This document shows, piece after piece, positions 8,812-18,953 of a stretch of 64,000 nt of DNA. Origin of the DNA: Paracoccus chinensis. Its GTDB lineage: Bacteria; Pseudomonadota; Alphaproteobacteria; Rhodobacterales; Rhodobacteraceae. The stretch lies in NCBI RefSeq assembly GCF_900102885.1, contig NZ_FNGE01000003.1:1-64000 (forward strand). Direction: 5' to 3'. The translations under genes were made by a program, and so were the position numbers. The notes below the pieces were generated by a model that searched no databases, had not been told where the DNA came from, and saw only the letters and a program-made list of their open reading frames with translations. Numbering within the stretch: the first letter of the stretch is position 1; every line of letters begins with the position of its first letter.

Positions 8812-10928
8812 ATGTATCCCGGTTTTCGCACTGCCCTTCTTGCCAGCGCCAGCATCCTTGCGGTTTCGGCCGCGGGCGCTGCCGCTCAGGAAACAGAGGC
8901 AGTCACCCTTGACACCATCACCCTGACCGCCACGACCGATGCCTCGGTGCAGGCCGAGGGCTTTGTCAGCGATTATGCGCAGGCCTCCACCAAGTCGGAC
9001 ACGCCGGTCAGCGAGACCCAGCAGTCCGTGTCGGTCGTGACGACCGAGCAGGTCGAACAGCAGGGCGCCGAAAGCCTGGGCGAGGCGCTGACCTACTCGA
9101 CCGGCGTGCTGGGCCAGCCCTTCGGCGCCGATCCCCGCTTCAACTCGCCGACGATCCGCGGCTTCACCTCGGACAACGCGCAATATGTGAACGGGCTGCG
9201 GCAGGGGCGGCTGTTCGGCGCCCAAGCTTATGAGATCTACGGCATGCAGCAGGTCGAGGTGATCCGCGGCCCGTCCTCGTCGCTGTACGGGTCAGGCTCG
9301 CCGGCGGGCGTCATCAACCAGGTGCAGAAACGCGCGCAGGCCGGCGACTTTGCCGAAGCCGGGGCAGGGCTGGACAGCAACAGTTCGGGGCAGCTGTTCT
9401 TCGACGTCAACCGCAGCCCCAGCGAGGTGTTGTCCTGGCGCCTGACGGGCATCGCCCGCGACGACCAGACCCAGCTTGACGAGCTGACGAACAGGCGCGG
9501 CTATCTTGGCGCAGCGATGCGCCTGAACACCGACGGCGCGACGACGATCGACCTTCTGGCCTCGATCACCGACGATTCGCCGATTAGTCCGGTGGGCATC
9601 CCCTATGCGCTGACCTCGCTGGGGGACAGCATCTCCCGGGCGACTACGAGGATCTGCGCGACATCTACACGGGCGAGCCGGGCTTCGACGACAGCAACCG
9701 CCGGATGTGGAACCTCGGGGTCGAGATCAGCCACGAACTCGACAACGGCTGGACCCTCGCCCAGGGCTTCCGCTACGAGAAGTTCGACTGGGATTACACC
9801 GGCACCTCGGTGCAGGGCTTCGAGCCGGTCATCAATCCCGACGGCACCTTCAACCGCACCACCATCGACCAGAGCGAGGAAAGCGAGACCATCAGCCTCG
9901 ACACGCGGTTGAGCGGCGAGCTGACCACGGGGCAGGCGGTGCACCGGCTGCTGTTCGGCCTGGACGTGCAGAAATACGACGCCAGGGACTTCACCATCTT
10001 CGGCTCCGCCCCGGCCTTCGACCTGCGCGACCCGCAGTATGATTCCGACGCCGTCACCCTGAACGGCTTCCGCGGCGGCCGTGACGTCACCTTCAGGCAG
10101 ATCGGCCTGTATGTTCAGGACGAGGTGGAATGGGGCAACTGGCGCGGCACCCTGGGGCTGCGCCACGACCGGGCCGAGCAGGACGGCCTGGCCTATGGTC
10201 AGGACTCCAGCTTCGACGACAGCCAGACCACGGGGCGCGTGGGCCTGTCCTACATCATGGACAACGGGCTGATGCCCTATCTCAGCTATGCGACCTCGTT
10301 CGAGCCGCTGCCGGGCAGCGACGTTACCGGCAACGCGCTGGAGCCGACCGAGGGCAAGCAGTGGGAAGCCGGGCTGAAATACAGTCCATCGGCCTTCGAG
10401 GGGCTGTTCACGCTGGCCCTTTATGACCTGCGCCAGACCAACCTGACCCGCCCGGTGTCCGAGGTGATCAATGGCGAAACCCGCAGCGGGCTGCGCCAGA
10501 TCGGCGAAGTCAGGTCGCGCGGCGTCGAACTGTCGGGCCTTGCGTCGCTGACTGAGGCCTGGGACGTCCAGGCCAGCTATTCCTATAACGACACCGAGCA
10601 GCAGGAGGGCGCCAACGAGGGCAACGCCCTGCCGAACGCGCCCAGGCACCTCGCCAGCCTCTGGGTGATGCGCGACTTCGGTAACGGGCTGCAGGCGGGC
10701 GGCGGCATCCGCCATGTCGGCGAGCGCTTCGGGGACGATGCTAATGCCGATGAACTCGACAGCGTGACGCTTGTCGATCTCGCCGCCAGGTGGGAGCGCG
10801 AAAATGTCGAGGCCACGCTGAATGTCTCGAACCTGACCGACGAGGCCTATGTCGCCAGCTGCAGTGCGTTCGGCTGCTTCTATGGCGAGGGCCGCACGCT
10901 GTCCGCCAGGGTTGCCTATAAATGGTGA
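8812..10928 (+). pseudogene. TonB-dependent siderophore receptor, interrupted by a frameshift near 9630
   Basis: Two frames together cover about 705 codons, the normal size of a ferrichrome-type outer-membrane receptor. The first (8812 to about 9630) has a signal peptide ending GAAAQE, a TonB-box-like VTLDTITLTAT and the plug domain (ETQQSVSVVTTEQV, EVIRGPSSSLYGSGSPAGVIN). The second (to 10928) holds the rest of the 22-strand barrel and ends FYGEGRTLSARVAYKW, with the usual aromatic last residue. Adding one base around GACAGCATCTCCCGG would restore SH(L)PGDYEDLRDIYTGEPGFDD. It could be a real mutation or a sequencing error. It is the first gene of the fhu-like operon. Confidence 0.88.
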
Positions 10929-11830
10929 AACGCGGGGCCGCTTCCCTCCGGCCCACACGTCGCACCGTTTTGACCGCCGCCGGCATTATGCTGGCGGCGG
11001 GTTTGCCCTTGCAGGCGGCGCCTGCCGCACCGCGCCTTGCCGCCATCGACTGGGCGATGCTCGAAACCGCCGTGGCGCTGGGCCACATGCCGGTCGCCGC
11101 CTGCGAGCTGATCCGCTTTCGCGCCGACGCCGTCGAACCGGCGATTGCCGCCGAGGTCGTGGATCTCGGGCTGCGCGGGGCGCCGAACTTCGAGCTTCTG
11201 CAACTGACGCGGCCCGACCTGATCCTGACCTCGCCCTATTACACCCGCTACGAGGACCGGCTGGCGAGCCTCGCCCCGGTCCTGAACCTGCCTTTCTACA
11301 TCCCGGGCGAGCCGCCGCTGCCCAAGGCTTTTGCCGCGCTGCGCGCCTTGGCCGAGGCGATCGGCGACCCGCACACCGCCGTCCGTGCCGAGGCGCGGGC
11401 CGAAGCAGAACTGGACCGCTGCGCCGCAGCCTTGGGCGGTTTCGCCGATCGGCCCTTCTGCCTGGTCAACATTGGTGACGCCCGGCATCTGCGCGCCTTC
11501 GGCTTCGACAGCCTGTTCGGCAGCACGCTGGTGCGGCTGGGTCTGCGCAATGCCTGGACCGAGGGCACGCAGTTCAGCTTTCTCGCCCCTGTCCCGGTCG
11601 AGCGGCTGGCCACCATGCCCGATGCGCGGCTGGTGATCGTCGGCGCCGTTCCCCCCGAGGCACGACGCGCCTTGTCCCGCAGCGTGCTGTGGCAGGCGCT
11701 GCCGCAGGTGGCGGAACGGCGAGTCCACCATCTGCCCGAGGTCAATGCCTTCGGCGGAGTCCCCGCCGCGCTGCGCTTTGCCCGGCTGCTGTCGCAGGCG
11801 CTCGCCGCCGGATCGGTCGCCGGCATATGA
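10922..11830 (+). CDS. fhuD: Ferric siderophore ABC transporter, periplasmic binding protein (FhuD type)
   Basis: A 302-residue binding protein of the class III (FhuD/BtuF) fold. It carries a twin-arginine-like signal, TRRTVLTAAGIMLAAGLPLQA, as many FhuD proteins do. Further motifs are PRLAAIDWAMLETAVALG, the middle TRPDLILTSPYY and the C-terminal VHHLPEVNAFGGVPAALRFARLL. It delivers hydroxamate-type ferric siderophore to FhuB. Its ATG overlaps the receptor stop by 7 bases and its stop overlaps fhuB by 4, so the set is one transcription unit. The hydroxamate preference is inferred from family resemblance only. Confidence 0.88.
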   Translation: MVKRGAASLRPTRRTVLTAAGIMLAAGLPLQAAPAAPRLAAIDWAMLETAVALGHMPVAACELIRFRADAVEPAIAAEVVDLGLRGAPNFELLQLTRPDLILTSPYYTRYEDRLASLAPVLNLPFYIPGEPPLPKAFAALRALAEAIGDPHTAVRAEARAEAELDRCAAALGGFADRPFCLVNIGDARHLRAFGFDSLFGSTLVRLGLRNAWTEGTQFSFLAPVPVERLATMPDARLVIVGAVPPEARRALSRSVLWQALPQVAERRVHHLPEVNAFGGVPAALRFARLLSQALAAGSVAGI

Positions 11831-13803
11831 CGCCCGCGCTGCGCCTCTGGCTGCCGCTTGCGGCAGTGCTGGCCGGCGGGCTGTGGCTGGGGGCGGCGTT
11901 GCAGGCCCTGCCCTGGGCCGAGTGGCCGGGTCTGCCGCTGCAGCCCGGCGCCATGAGCCTCGACCAGATTCTGATGGGCTTCGGGCTGATGCCGCGCGGG
12001 GTGATCGCGCTGCTGGCCGGGGCGGCGCTTGGCCTGTCCGGCGCGATCCTGCAGGCAGTGCTGCGCAACCCGGTGGCCGATCCGACGACGCTCGGGATTT
12101 CGTCGGGGGCGCAGCTTGCACTGGTGCTGGCGACGATCCTTGCGCCGGATCTGCTGGCGGGGGGGCGCTGGCCTGTCGCCATGACGGGTGCTGGGCTAGC
12201 TGCGGCGCTGGTGCTGGCGATCGGCGCGCGGCGGGCCTTCGCGCCGGTGACGATGGTGATCGCGGGGATGCTGGTCGGCATGACCGCCAGTGCCATCGCC
12301 GCCGCCGTCACGCTGGCTCAGGGGCAATACCTGCTGTCGCTGGTGATCTGGAACGGCGGCTCGCTGGTCCAGCAGGACTGGTCGGGCGCGCGCGCCCTTG
12401 CGCTGGTGCTGGTGCTCGGCGGGTTAGGGGCGGCCTCTCTGGCGCGCCCTCTGCGAGTGCTGTCGCTGGGCGCCGAGGGGGCTTCGGGCCTTGGCATGAA
12501 CGTGGCCCTCGTGCGGCTGGCTGCCGTGGCGCTGGCCGTCTGGATCGCGGCCAGCGTGTCGGCCGAACTGGGGCTGGTCGGCTTCGTGGGCCTCGCCGCT
12601 CCCGCCCTGGCCCGCACCTTTGGCGCCCGCGACATGGTGCAGGTACTGACGCTGTCGCCGCTGATCGGCGCGGTGATCCTGTCGGTCTGCGACGGGCTCG
12701 TGCTGCTGGTCGCGGGAACCAGCGGCGAGATGTTCCCGACCGGCGCGCTGACCGGCCTTCTGGGCGGGCCGCTGCTGATCTGGCTGCTGCCGCGCCTGCG
12801 GGGCTCGACACCGCCCGGCACCGAGGCCGCCGAGGGTCCGGCGCCACGTCTGACCCGCCCCGGCCGCCTGTTGGGGGCGCTGGCGGCAGGGCTTCTCGCG
12901 GCCGTGGTGGTGCTTGTCTGGATCGGCCGGGTGCCCGGGGGCTGGGCGGTGCTGGACTGGCAGAGCTTCCGCGACTTCCTGCCGATGCGCCTGCCAAGGC
13001 TGGTCGCGGCGGCCTCGGCGGGGGCGGCGCTGGCGCTGGCGGGCGCGATCCTGCAACGGCTGACCGTGAACCCGCTCGCCTCGCCCGAGGTGCTGGGCGT
13101 CTCGGGCGGCGCATCGCTGGGTTTTGCGGCGGTGATCTTTGCCGTTCCCGCGCCCGGCGCGCTGATGCTGAACGCGGGCACCATCGCCGGAGCCATCCTT
13201 GCGCTGGCGCTGGTCGCGGCCTTCGTGAGCCGCCGCGAGATGCCTTCGGAACGTATCCTGCTGGCCGGGATTGCCGTGTCCGCACTGGCCTCGTCGGTGC
13301 TGTCGGCGATGATGGCCGCAGGCGACGCACGGGCCTGGGCGATCCTCGGCTGGCTCAGCGGATCGTCCTTCACCGTCAGGACAGGCGGCGCGCTGGCCCT
13401 GGCCGCCGTGGCCATGATGCTGTGGGCCTCGGCGCTGGCCGCGCGGCGCTGGCTTGGCGTCCTGCCGCTGGGCGCGGGCGTGGCCGGGGGTTTGGGCCTG
13501 CCTCTGCGGAACGCAAGGCTGGCGCTGATCCTGCTGGCGGGCGTGGCGACGGGGGCGGCCACGGTCTTCGTCGGGCCGCTGTCCTTTGTCGGCCTCATGG
13601 CCCCGCATCTGTCCCGCCGCCTGGGGCTCGCCCGGCCCGGGCATCACGTCACCGGCGCCGCCCTGATCGGCGCGGGGCTGATGCTGGCCGCCGATTTCGG
13701 CGCGCGCATGGCCGAGTTCCCCTATGAGTTGCCGCTGGGGCTGTTCGCCTTGTTGATCGGGGCACCGTGGCTGATCTGGCTGATGATGAGGTCCGGGCGA
13801 TGA
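11827..13803 (+). CDS. fhuB: Ferric siderophore ABC permease, fused FecCD domains (FhuB type)
   Basis: A 658-residue inner-membrane protein made of two tandem FecCD domains, the arrangement special to FhuB. The first half has LSGAILQAVLRNPVADPTTLGISSGAQL and GLVGFVGLAAPALAR. The second repeats this as LAGAILQRLTVNPLASPEVLGVSGGASL and GPLSFVGLMAPHLSRRLG. These are the cytoplasmic coupling segments of each half. About 18-20 hydrophobic helices are expected. ATG 11827 overlaps the fhuD stop (ATGA), and its own stop overlaps fhuC the same way. Confidence 0.93.
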   Translation: MTPALRLWLPLAAVLAGGLWLGAALQALPWAEWPGLPLQPGAMSLDQILMGFGLMPRGVIALLAGAALGLSGAILQAVLRNPVADPTTLGISSGAQLALVLATILAPDLLAGGRWPVAMTGAGLAAALVLAIGARRAFAPVTMVIAGMLVGMTASAIAAAVTLAQGQYLLSLVIWNGGSLVQQDWSGARALALVLVLGGLGAASLARPLRVLSLGAEGASGLGMNVALVRLAAVALAVWIAASVSAELGLVGFVGLAAPALARTFGARDMVQVLTLSPLIGAVILSVCDGLVLLVAGTSGEMFPTGALTGLLGGPLLIWLLPRLRGSTPPGTEAAEGPAPRLTRPGRLLGALAAGLLAAVVVLVWIGRVPGGWAVLDWQSFRDFLPMRLPRLVAAASAGAALALAGAILQRLTVNPLASPEVLGVSGGASLGFAAVIFAVPAPGALMLNAGTIAGAILALALVAAFVSRREMPSERILLAGIAVSALASSVLSAMMAAGDARAWAILGWLSGSSFTVRTGGALALAAVAMMLWASALAARRWLGVLPLGAGVAGGLGLPLRNARLALILLAGVATGAATVFVGPLSFVGLMAPHLSRRLGLARPGHHVTGAALIGAGLMLAADFGARMAEFPYELPLGLFALLIGAPWLIWLMMRSGR

Positions 13804-14567
13804 CGCTGTTTGCCATCGGAAACCTGTCCGTGGACGTCCCCGGCCGCCGCCTGCTGGACGGGATCACGCTGGACCTGCCGGCAGGACAGGTGATCGCGCT
13901 GATCGGGCACAACGGGTCAGGCAAGTCCACGCTGCTGAAGGTACTGGCGCGGCAGGTCGCCGCCAGCGGCCGCATCGCCTTCGAGGGCCGACCCCTCTCC
14001 GACTGGCGCCCGCGCGACTATGCCCGCAGGCTTGCCTTCCTGCCGCAGACCACGCCCCCGGCCGAGGGGATGCTGGTCCGCGAACTGGTGGCCCTCGGTC
14101 GCTATCCCTGGCACGGCGCGCTGGGTCGCTTCGGCCCGCGCGATCATCAGGCCGTGGCCGCTGCGATGCAGGAATGCGGCGTCGCGCCCTTCGCCGACCG
14201 GTTGGTGGATACGCTGTCGGGGGGCGAGCGGCAGCGGGTGTGGCTGGCGATGATGGTCGCCCAGCAGGCCGGAACCCTGCTGCTGGACGAGCCGATCAGC
14301 GCCCTGGACATCGCCCATCAGGTCGAGGTGCTGGCGCTTATCCGCCGGATGTGCCACGAGCAGACCCGCAGCGCCGTGATCGTCCTGCATGACGTCAACA
14401 TGGCGGCACGCTTCTGCGACCACATCGTCGCGCTGAAAGGCGGGCGGCTGGTGATGCAGGGCAGCCCCGCCGAACTGATCCGGACCGAGGCGCTTTACCG
14501 GATCTATGGCCTGCCGATGCAGGTCCTGACGAAAGACGATGGCACTCCCGTGGCCGTCCCCGCTTGA
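13800..14567 (+). CDS. fhuC: Ferric siderophore ABC transporter ATPase (FhuC type)
   Basis: A 255-residue ABC ATPase with Walker A GHNGSGKST, Q-loop PQTTPPAEGM, signature LSGGERQRVWLAMMVAQ, Walker B TLLLDEPISALD and switch HDVNMAARFCD. These are typical of the FecE/FhuC group, which couples to FecCD permeases. The start MTLFAIGN is chosen because its ATG overlaps the fhuB stop by four bases. It energises siderophore import with FhuB and FhuD. Confidence 0.93.
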   Translation: MTLFAIGNLSVDVPGRRLLDGITLDLPAGQVIALIGHNGSGKSTLLKVLARQVAASGRIAFEGRPLSDWRPRDYARRLAFLPQTTPPAEGMLVRELVALGRYPWHGALGRFGPRDHQAVAAAMQECGVAPFADRLVDTLSGGERQRVWLAMMVAQQAGTLLLDEPISALDIAHQVEVLALIRRMCHEQTRSAVIVLHDVNMAARFCDHIVALKGGRLVMQGSPAELIRTEALYRIYGLPMQVLTKDDGTPVAVPA

Positions 14568-14574
14568 GAAAACC

Positions 14575-16275
14575 ATGCTGCGCGACTTCTTTTCCTACTA
14601 TCGCCCCTTCATGGGCCTGTTCTGGCTCGACTTCGGCTGCGCCGTGCTGTCCGGCCTGCTGGAACTGGCCTTCCCGGTGGCGATCACCGGCTTCATCGAC
14701 CACCTGCTGCCGCAGGGGAACTGGACCCTGACGGTTCTGGCCGCCGCCGGGTTGCTGGTGCTTTACGCGGTCAACGCCGGGCTTTTGACGGTGGTGATCT
14801 ACTGGGGCCACAAGCTGGGCATCAACATCGAGACCGAGATGCGCGCCCGCGCCTTCGACCACCTGACGCGGCTGTCCTGGCGCTGGTACGACCGCGCCCG
14901 CACCGGCAAGCTGGTCGCCCGCGTGACCCGCGATCTGGAAGAAATCGGCGAGGTCGCCCATCACGGCCCCGAGGATGCCTTCATCGCGCTGATGACCTTT
15001 GTCGGCGCCTTTGCCCTGATGTTCTGGATCAACCCGCAGCTTGCCCTGATCGTGGCGCTGATCGTGCCTGCGATGCTGGCTCTGGTGATCGTCTATGGCG
15101 GGCGGATGACCCGTACCTGGCGCGACATCTATTCCCGCGTCGGCAACTTCAATGTCCGGCTGGAGGAAGCCTTGGGCGGCATCCGCGTCGTGCAGGCCTT
15201 CGGCAACGAGGGCCACGAAACCCACCTGTTCGGCCATGACAACGCGCGATACCGGCAGGCCAAGCTCGACGCCTATCGCGTCATGGCGGCAAGCTCGGCC
15301 CTGCAGTACATGGGGCTGCGGCTGGTGCAGGTGATCGTCATGGTCGTGGGCGCGGGCTTCGTGCTGTCGGGCGACCTGACCACGGGCGGATTCGTGGGCT
15401 TCCTGCTGATGGTCGGCGTCTTCTACCGCCCACTGGAAAAGATCGCCGCCGTGATCGAGACCTACCCGCGCGGCATCGCGGGCTTCCGCCGTTATCAGGA
15501 ACTGTTGGCAACCGACCCCGAGATCGCCGACGCCCCCGATGCCATCGAGGCCCCGGCGCTAAAGGGCCATATCCGCTTTGAAAACGTCAGCTTCGCCTAT
15601 AGCGAGGACCGAACGATCCTGCGCGGCATCGACCTGCAGATCGCGGCGGGCGAGACCGTGGCCTTCGTCGGCCCCTCGGGCGCGGGCAAGACCACGCTTC
15701 TGGCGCTGCTGCCACGCTTCTACGAACCGACGTCGGGCCGCATCACCATCGACGGACTGCCCTTGGACCGGATGCGCCTGAACAGCCTGCGCCGCCAGAT
15801 CGGCCTTGTCAGCCAGGACGTGTTCCTTTTCGGCGGCACCCTGCGCGAGAACATCGCCTATGGCCGCCTCGGTGCCACCGAAGCCGAGATCCGCGAGGCC
15901 GCCGCGCAGGCGCAGCTGACCTCCATGATCGAGGGCCTGCCCGAGGGGCTGGACACGATCGTCGGCGAGCGCGGCGTCATGTTGTCAGGGGGCCAGAAGC
16001 AGCGCGTCGCCATTGCGCGGGCCTTCCTGAAGAACCCGCCGATCCTGATCCTTGACGAGGCGACCAGCGCGCTGGACAGCCAGACCGAACGCGAGATCCA
16101 GTCTGCCCTGGACGCACTCGCGGTCGGCCGCACCACGCTGGTGATCGCCCATCGGCTGGGCACGATCCGCAGCGCCGACCGGATCGTGGTCATGAGCGAG
16201 GGCCGTATTGCCGAGATCGGCAGCCACGCGGAACTGCTGGCGCGCGAGGGCATCTATACCGCGCTGGCCGGATGA
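14575..16275 (+). CDS. Exporter-fold ABC transporter, fused membrane and ATPase domains
   Basis: A 566-residue half-transporter. The N-terminal six-helix ABC_membrane domain spans about residues 10-300 (coupling segment RRYQELLATDPEIADAPDAIEAP after it). The C-terminal ATPase has Walker A GPSGAGKTT, signature LSGGQKQRVAIARAF, Walker B ILILDEATSALDSQ and the H-loop IAHRLGTIRSADR. It would work as a homodimer. The start MLRDFF lies 7 bases after the fhuC stop; an upstream ATG at 14539 inside fhuC would add 12 residues. Its place at the end of a siderophore uptake operon suggests a role with siderophores, either export or IrtAB-like import, but the substrate cannot be read. Confidence 0.85.
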   Translation: MLRDFFSYYRPFMGLFWLDFGCAVLSGLLELAFPVAITGFIDHLLPQGNWTLTVLAAAGLLVLYAVNAGLLTVVIYWGHKLGINIETEMRARAFDHLTRLSWRWYDRARTGKLVARVTRDLEEIGEVAHHGPEDAFIALMTFVGAFALMFWINPQLALIVALIVPAMLALVIVYGGRMTRTWRDIYSRVGNFNVRLEEALGGIRVVQAFGNEGHETHLFGHDNARYRQAKLDAYRVMAASSALQYMGLRLVQVIVMVVGAGFVLSGDLTTGGFVGFLLMVGVFYRPLEKIAAVIETYPRGIAGFRRYQELLATDPEIADAPDAIEAPALKGHIRFENVSFAYSEDRTILRGIDLQIAAGETVAFVGPSGAGKTTLLALLPRFYEPTSGRITIDGLPLDRMRLNSLRRQIGLVSQDVFLFGGTLRENIAYGRLGATEAEIREAAAQAQLTSMIEGLPEGLDTIVGERGVMLSGGQKQRVAIARAFLKNPPILILDEATSALDSQTEREIQSALDALAVGRTTLVIAHRLGTIRSADRIVVMSEGRIAEIGSHAELLAREGIYTALAG

Positions 16276-16384
16276 TTTCGGCCGGCGCATTCGCCCTGCA
16301 TGTGGCCTGATGGCGTGGCTGCCGCACAACCTGCGGCGAACCCGAAGCCCTGCAGGGTGACATCGCCATCCGTGACAGGGCCGG

Positions 16385-17233
16385 TCACCGCACCAGCAGC
16401 GCCGGCAGCTGGACCTTCTGCAGGATCGCCGTGGTGGTCGAGCCGACCATCAGGCTGCGGATGCGGGAATGGCCATAGGCGCCCATGATCAGGAAGTCCG
16501 AGCCGCTGTCCTGCAGATGGGTCAGGATCGCCTCCTCGGGGGCGCCGGACAGAAGCCGCGTGGTCGCGGCGATACCTGCCCTTGCCAGCACGGCCTGCGC
16601 TTCCGCCAGCGAGGCCTCGCCACCCGCACCCTCGCCCGCGCGCACGATCTCGATTTCCAGCCCCCGGTAGGCGGGCAGCCGGGTCACCCGCTCGACCGCC
16701 CGCCGTGCCGACGGGCTGCCATCATGGGCGATGGTGGCGCGCCTGATCTCGCGCATCCGACGCGGAGCCATCAGCACCGGCAGCGTCGCGGCCCGCACGA
16801 TGCGTTCGAAGTTCGACCCGAGGTGTCCCGGCGCGCGGTCGGCGCTTTCGCCGCGCTTGCCGATGACGATCAGGCCCGCCTCGGCCTCTTGCCCCGCGAC
16901 GCTTTCCAGCAGGACGCCCTGGCGCAGTTGCGCCGTCACGCTGCGGACCCCGGCGGTCTTCAGGACCGCCGTCGCGTCGTCCAGGATGGCGCGGCCCCGC
17001 ACCATCGCCAGGCGGGCGCGCTGCTCGTCCAGCGCGGCCAGTTCGCTCAGCAGGGTCGAGCGGGCGCCGAGGCCGATCTCGCCCGACAGGTCCACCCTCG
17101 GCAGGGATTTCGGTGGCAGCACGTGCAGCAGCCGCACCGCCGCGCGGTTGCGCGTCGCGGCCCAGGCGGCAAGGTCGAGCACCGGACGCGAGAACTCCGA
17201 CCCGTCGATCAGGGCGAGGATGGTGTTGGTCAT
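16385..17233 (-). CDS. Universal stress protein with tandem UspA domains
   Basis: A 282-residue protein made of two UspA folds. The first begins TNTILALIDGSEFSRPVLDLAAW and ends with the ATP-binding-type GLIVIGKRGE and GSNFERIVRAATLPVLM. The second ends FLIMGAYGHSRIRSLMVGSTTTAILQKVQLPALLVR, with the G-2X-G-9X-G(S/T) nucleotide motif. It has AGGAGGAC before the ATG. It follows the SulP transporter gene by 10 bases, so the two are probably co-transcribed, a pairing often seen for anion transporters. It is cytoplasmic, with a stress-response role inferred from the family. Confidence 0.9.
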   Translation of the reverse strand: MTNTILALIDGSEFSRPVLDLAAWAATRNRAAVRLLHVLPPKSLPRVDLSGEIGLGARSTLLSELAALDEQRARLAMVRGRAILDDATAVLKTAGVRSVTAQLRQGVLLESVAGQEAEAGLIVIGKRGESADRAPGHLGSNFERIVRAATLPVLMAPRRMREIRRATIAHDGSPSARRAVERVTRLPAYRGLEIEIVRAGEGAGGEASLAEAQAVLARAGIAATTRLLSGAPEEAILTHLQDSGSDFLIMGAYGHSRIRSLMVGSTTTAILQKVQLPALLVR

Positions 17234-17243
17234 GTCGTCCTCC

Positions 17244-18734
17244 TCAATGCGCCACGAGCCTGTCGGTGGCGCCCGGCTTGTCATGAACCGCCAGCCGGTC
17301 AACGATCGTTCCCGAGGCCGCGTTCATGCCGGTGACGTCCACCTCGGACCCGTCACGGCGGAACTTCAGCACCGCCATGTCCAACGCCTGGACCGAGGAA
17401 ATGTCCCAGATATGGGCGCGGGACACGTCGATGGTCACGCGCTCGACTGCCTCTCGGAAGTCAAAGGCGGCCATGAAGTCCTCGACCGAGGCATAGAAGA
17501 GCTGTCCTTCGACGTGATAGGTGCGGTGCTGCCCGTCCTCGCTCAGCGCCGAGGTGACGCGGAACAGTTGCGCGATCTTGGCGGAAAAGAAGATCCCAGA
17601 CAGCAGCACGCCCACCAGCACCCCGATGGCGAGGTTGTGCGTCCAGACCACTGTCACCACCGTTGCGACCATGACGATCGAGGATGAGCGGGGATGGGTC
17701 CGCAGATGGCCGATCGAGGACCACGAGAAGGTGCCGACCGACACCATGATCATGATCGCGACCAACGCGGGCATCGGGATTATGCGCACGAAATCGGACA
17801 GGAACACCACGAGGATCAACAGCACCGCGCCGGCCACGAAGGTCGAGAGCCGCCCCCGGCCCCCCGACTTCACGTTGATCATCGACTGCCCGATCATCGC
17901 GCAGCCCGCCATGCCGCCGATGAAGCCGGTGGCGGCATTGGCCAGTCCCTGACCGATGCACTCCTGATTGCGATCCGAAGGGGTGTCGGTCAGCTCGTCC
18001 ACGAGGTTCTGGGTCATCAGGCTTTCCAGCAGCCCGACAATGGCCACGGCAAGCGAATAGGGGAAGATGATCGCCAGCGTCTCGAAACTCAGCGGCACGT
18101 CGGGGATCAGGAACACCGGCAGCGTGTCGGGCAGGGCGCCCATGTCGCCCACGGTGCGCACATCCCAGCCGGTCGCCCAGACAAGCGCGGTCAGGACGAA
18201 GATCGTGACCAGGGGCGAGGGAACGGCGCGGGTGATCTTCGGGAACAGGTAGATGATCGCCAACCCGGCTGCGACCAGCGCATAGGTGAGCGGGCCCACG
18301 CGGGCGGGATCAAGCTCGGGCAGTTGCGCCATGAAGATCAGGATCGCCAGCGCGTTGACGAAGCCGGTCATCACCGACTTCGAGACGAAGCGCATGAAGC
18401 GCCCCAGCTTGAGCAGCCCGGCGCCGATCTGGATCAACCCTGCCAGCACGGTCGCGGCCAGCAGGTATTGCAGCCCATGGTCGCGCACCAGCGTCACCAT
18501 CAGCACCGCCGTTGCGGCGGTCGCCGCCGAGATCATGCCGGGCCGTCCGCCGACGATGGCGGTGATCACGGCGATGGAGAAGCTGGCATAAAGGCCGACC
18601 TTGGGATCGACGCCGGCGATGATCGAGAAGGCAATCGCCTCGGGGATCAGGGCCAGCGCGACAACGAGGCCTGACAGCAGATCGGCACGAACATTGCCGA
18701 ACCACTGGTCGCGATAGTTGGAAAACAGCGTCAT
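17244..18734 (-). CDS. SulP-family anion transporter with C-terminal STAS domain
   Basis: A 496-residue inner-membrane protein. The N-terminal half has the SulP signature ([31 protein letters not shown] and [17 protein letters not shown]), with about 12-14 helices up to residue 390. The last 100 residues form a STAS domain ([23 protein letters not shown]). Members move sulfate, bicarbonate or other anions, often with Na+ or H+. The exact ion is not readable. A perfect hairpin lies just upstream of its ribosome binding site (18749-18766). It is followed by the stress-protein gene in the same operon. Confidence 0.9.
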   Translation of the reverse strand: MTLFSNYRDQWFGNVRADLLSGLVVALALIPEAIAFSIIAGVDPKVGLYASFSIAVITAIVGGRPGMISAATAATAVLMVTLVRDHGLQYLLAATVLAGLIQIGAGLLKLGRFMRFVSKSVMTGFVNALAILIFMAQLPELDPARVGPLTYALVAAGLAIIYLFPKITRAVPSPLVTIFVLTALVWATGWDVRTVGDMGALPDTLPVFLIPDVPLSFETLAIIFPYSLAVAIVGLLESLMTQNLVDELTDTPSDRNQECIGQGLANAATGFIGGMAGCAMIGQSMINVKSGGRGRLSTFVAGAVLLILVVFLSDFVRIIPMPALVAIMIMVSVGTFSWSSIGHLRTHPRSSSIVMVATVVTVVWTHNLAIGVLVGVLLSGIFFSAKIAQLFRVTSALSEDGQHRTYHVEGQLFYASVEDFMAAFDFREAVERVTIDVSRAHIWDISSVQALDMAVLKFRRDGSEVDVTGMNAASGTIVDRLAVHDKPGATDRLVAH

Positions 18735-18748
18735 GAATTATCCTGTGG

Positions 18749-18766
18749 CGACACCGTCCGGTGTCG
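18749..18766. promoter_or_regulatory. Perfect 18-base inverted repeat in the sulP 5' leader
   Basis: CGACACCG-TC-CGGTGTCG lies 15 bases upstream of the sulP ATG, right beside the AGGA ribosome binding site on the minus strand. It could be a repressor operator or an mRNA hairpin affecting ribosome access. There is no T-run, so it is not a normal terminator. Confidence 0.5.
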
Positions 18767-18953
18767 TCTCATGCGTCTTGCGGGAACAGGTTGTCCGGCG
18801 GATCGGCGGCCGGAAGAGCCACCCGGAATTGCACCGGGTCCATGCGGATATGCCCGCCTGTTAACGGCTGCAGGTGGCCTTGCCAAGCCGGCGAGCCCCG
18901 CAATGGCAAGCCCGTGGCTTACCGCGTCATCCGGCCCGTCACAATAAACGTTG

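Noticed and set aside
11745..13727. A plus-strand frame of 660 codons overlapping fhuB in another phase
   Set aside because: Gly/Arg/Asp-rich, no motifs, while fhuB has both FecCD domains in its own frame.
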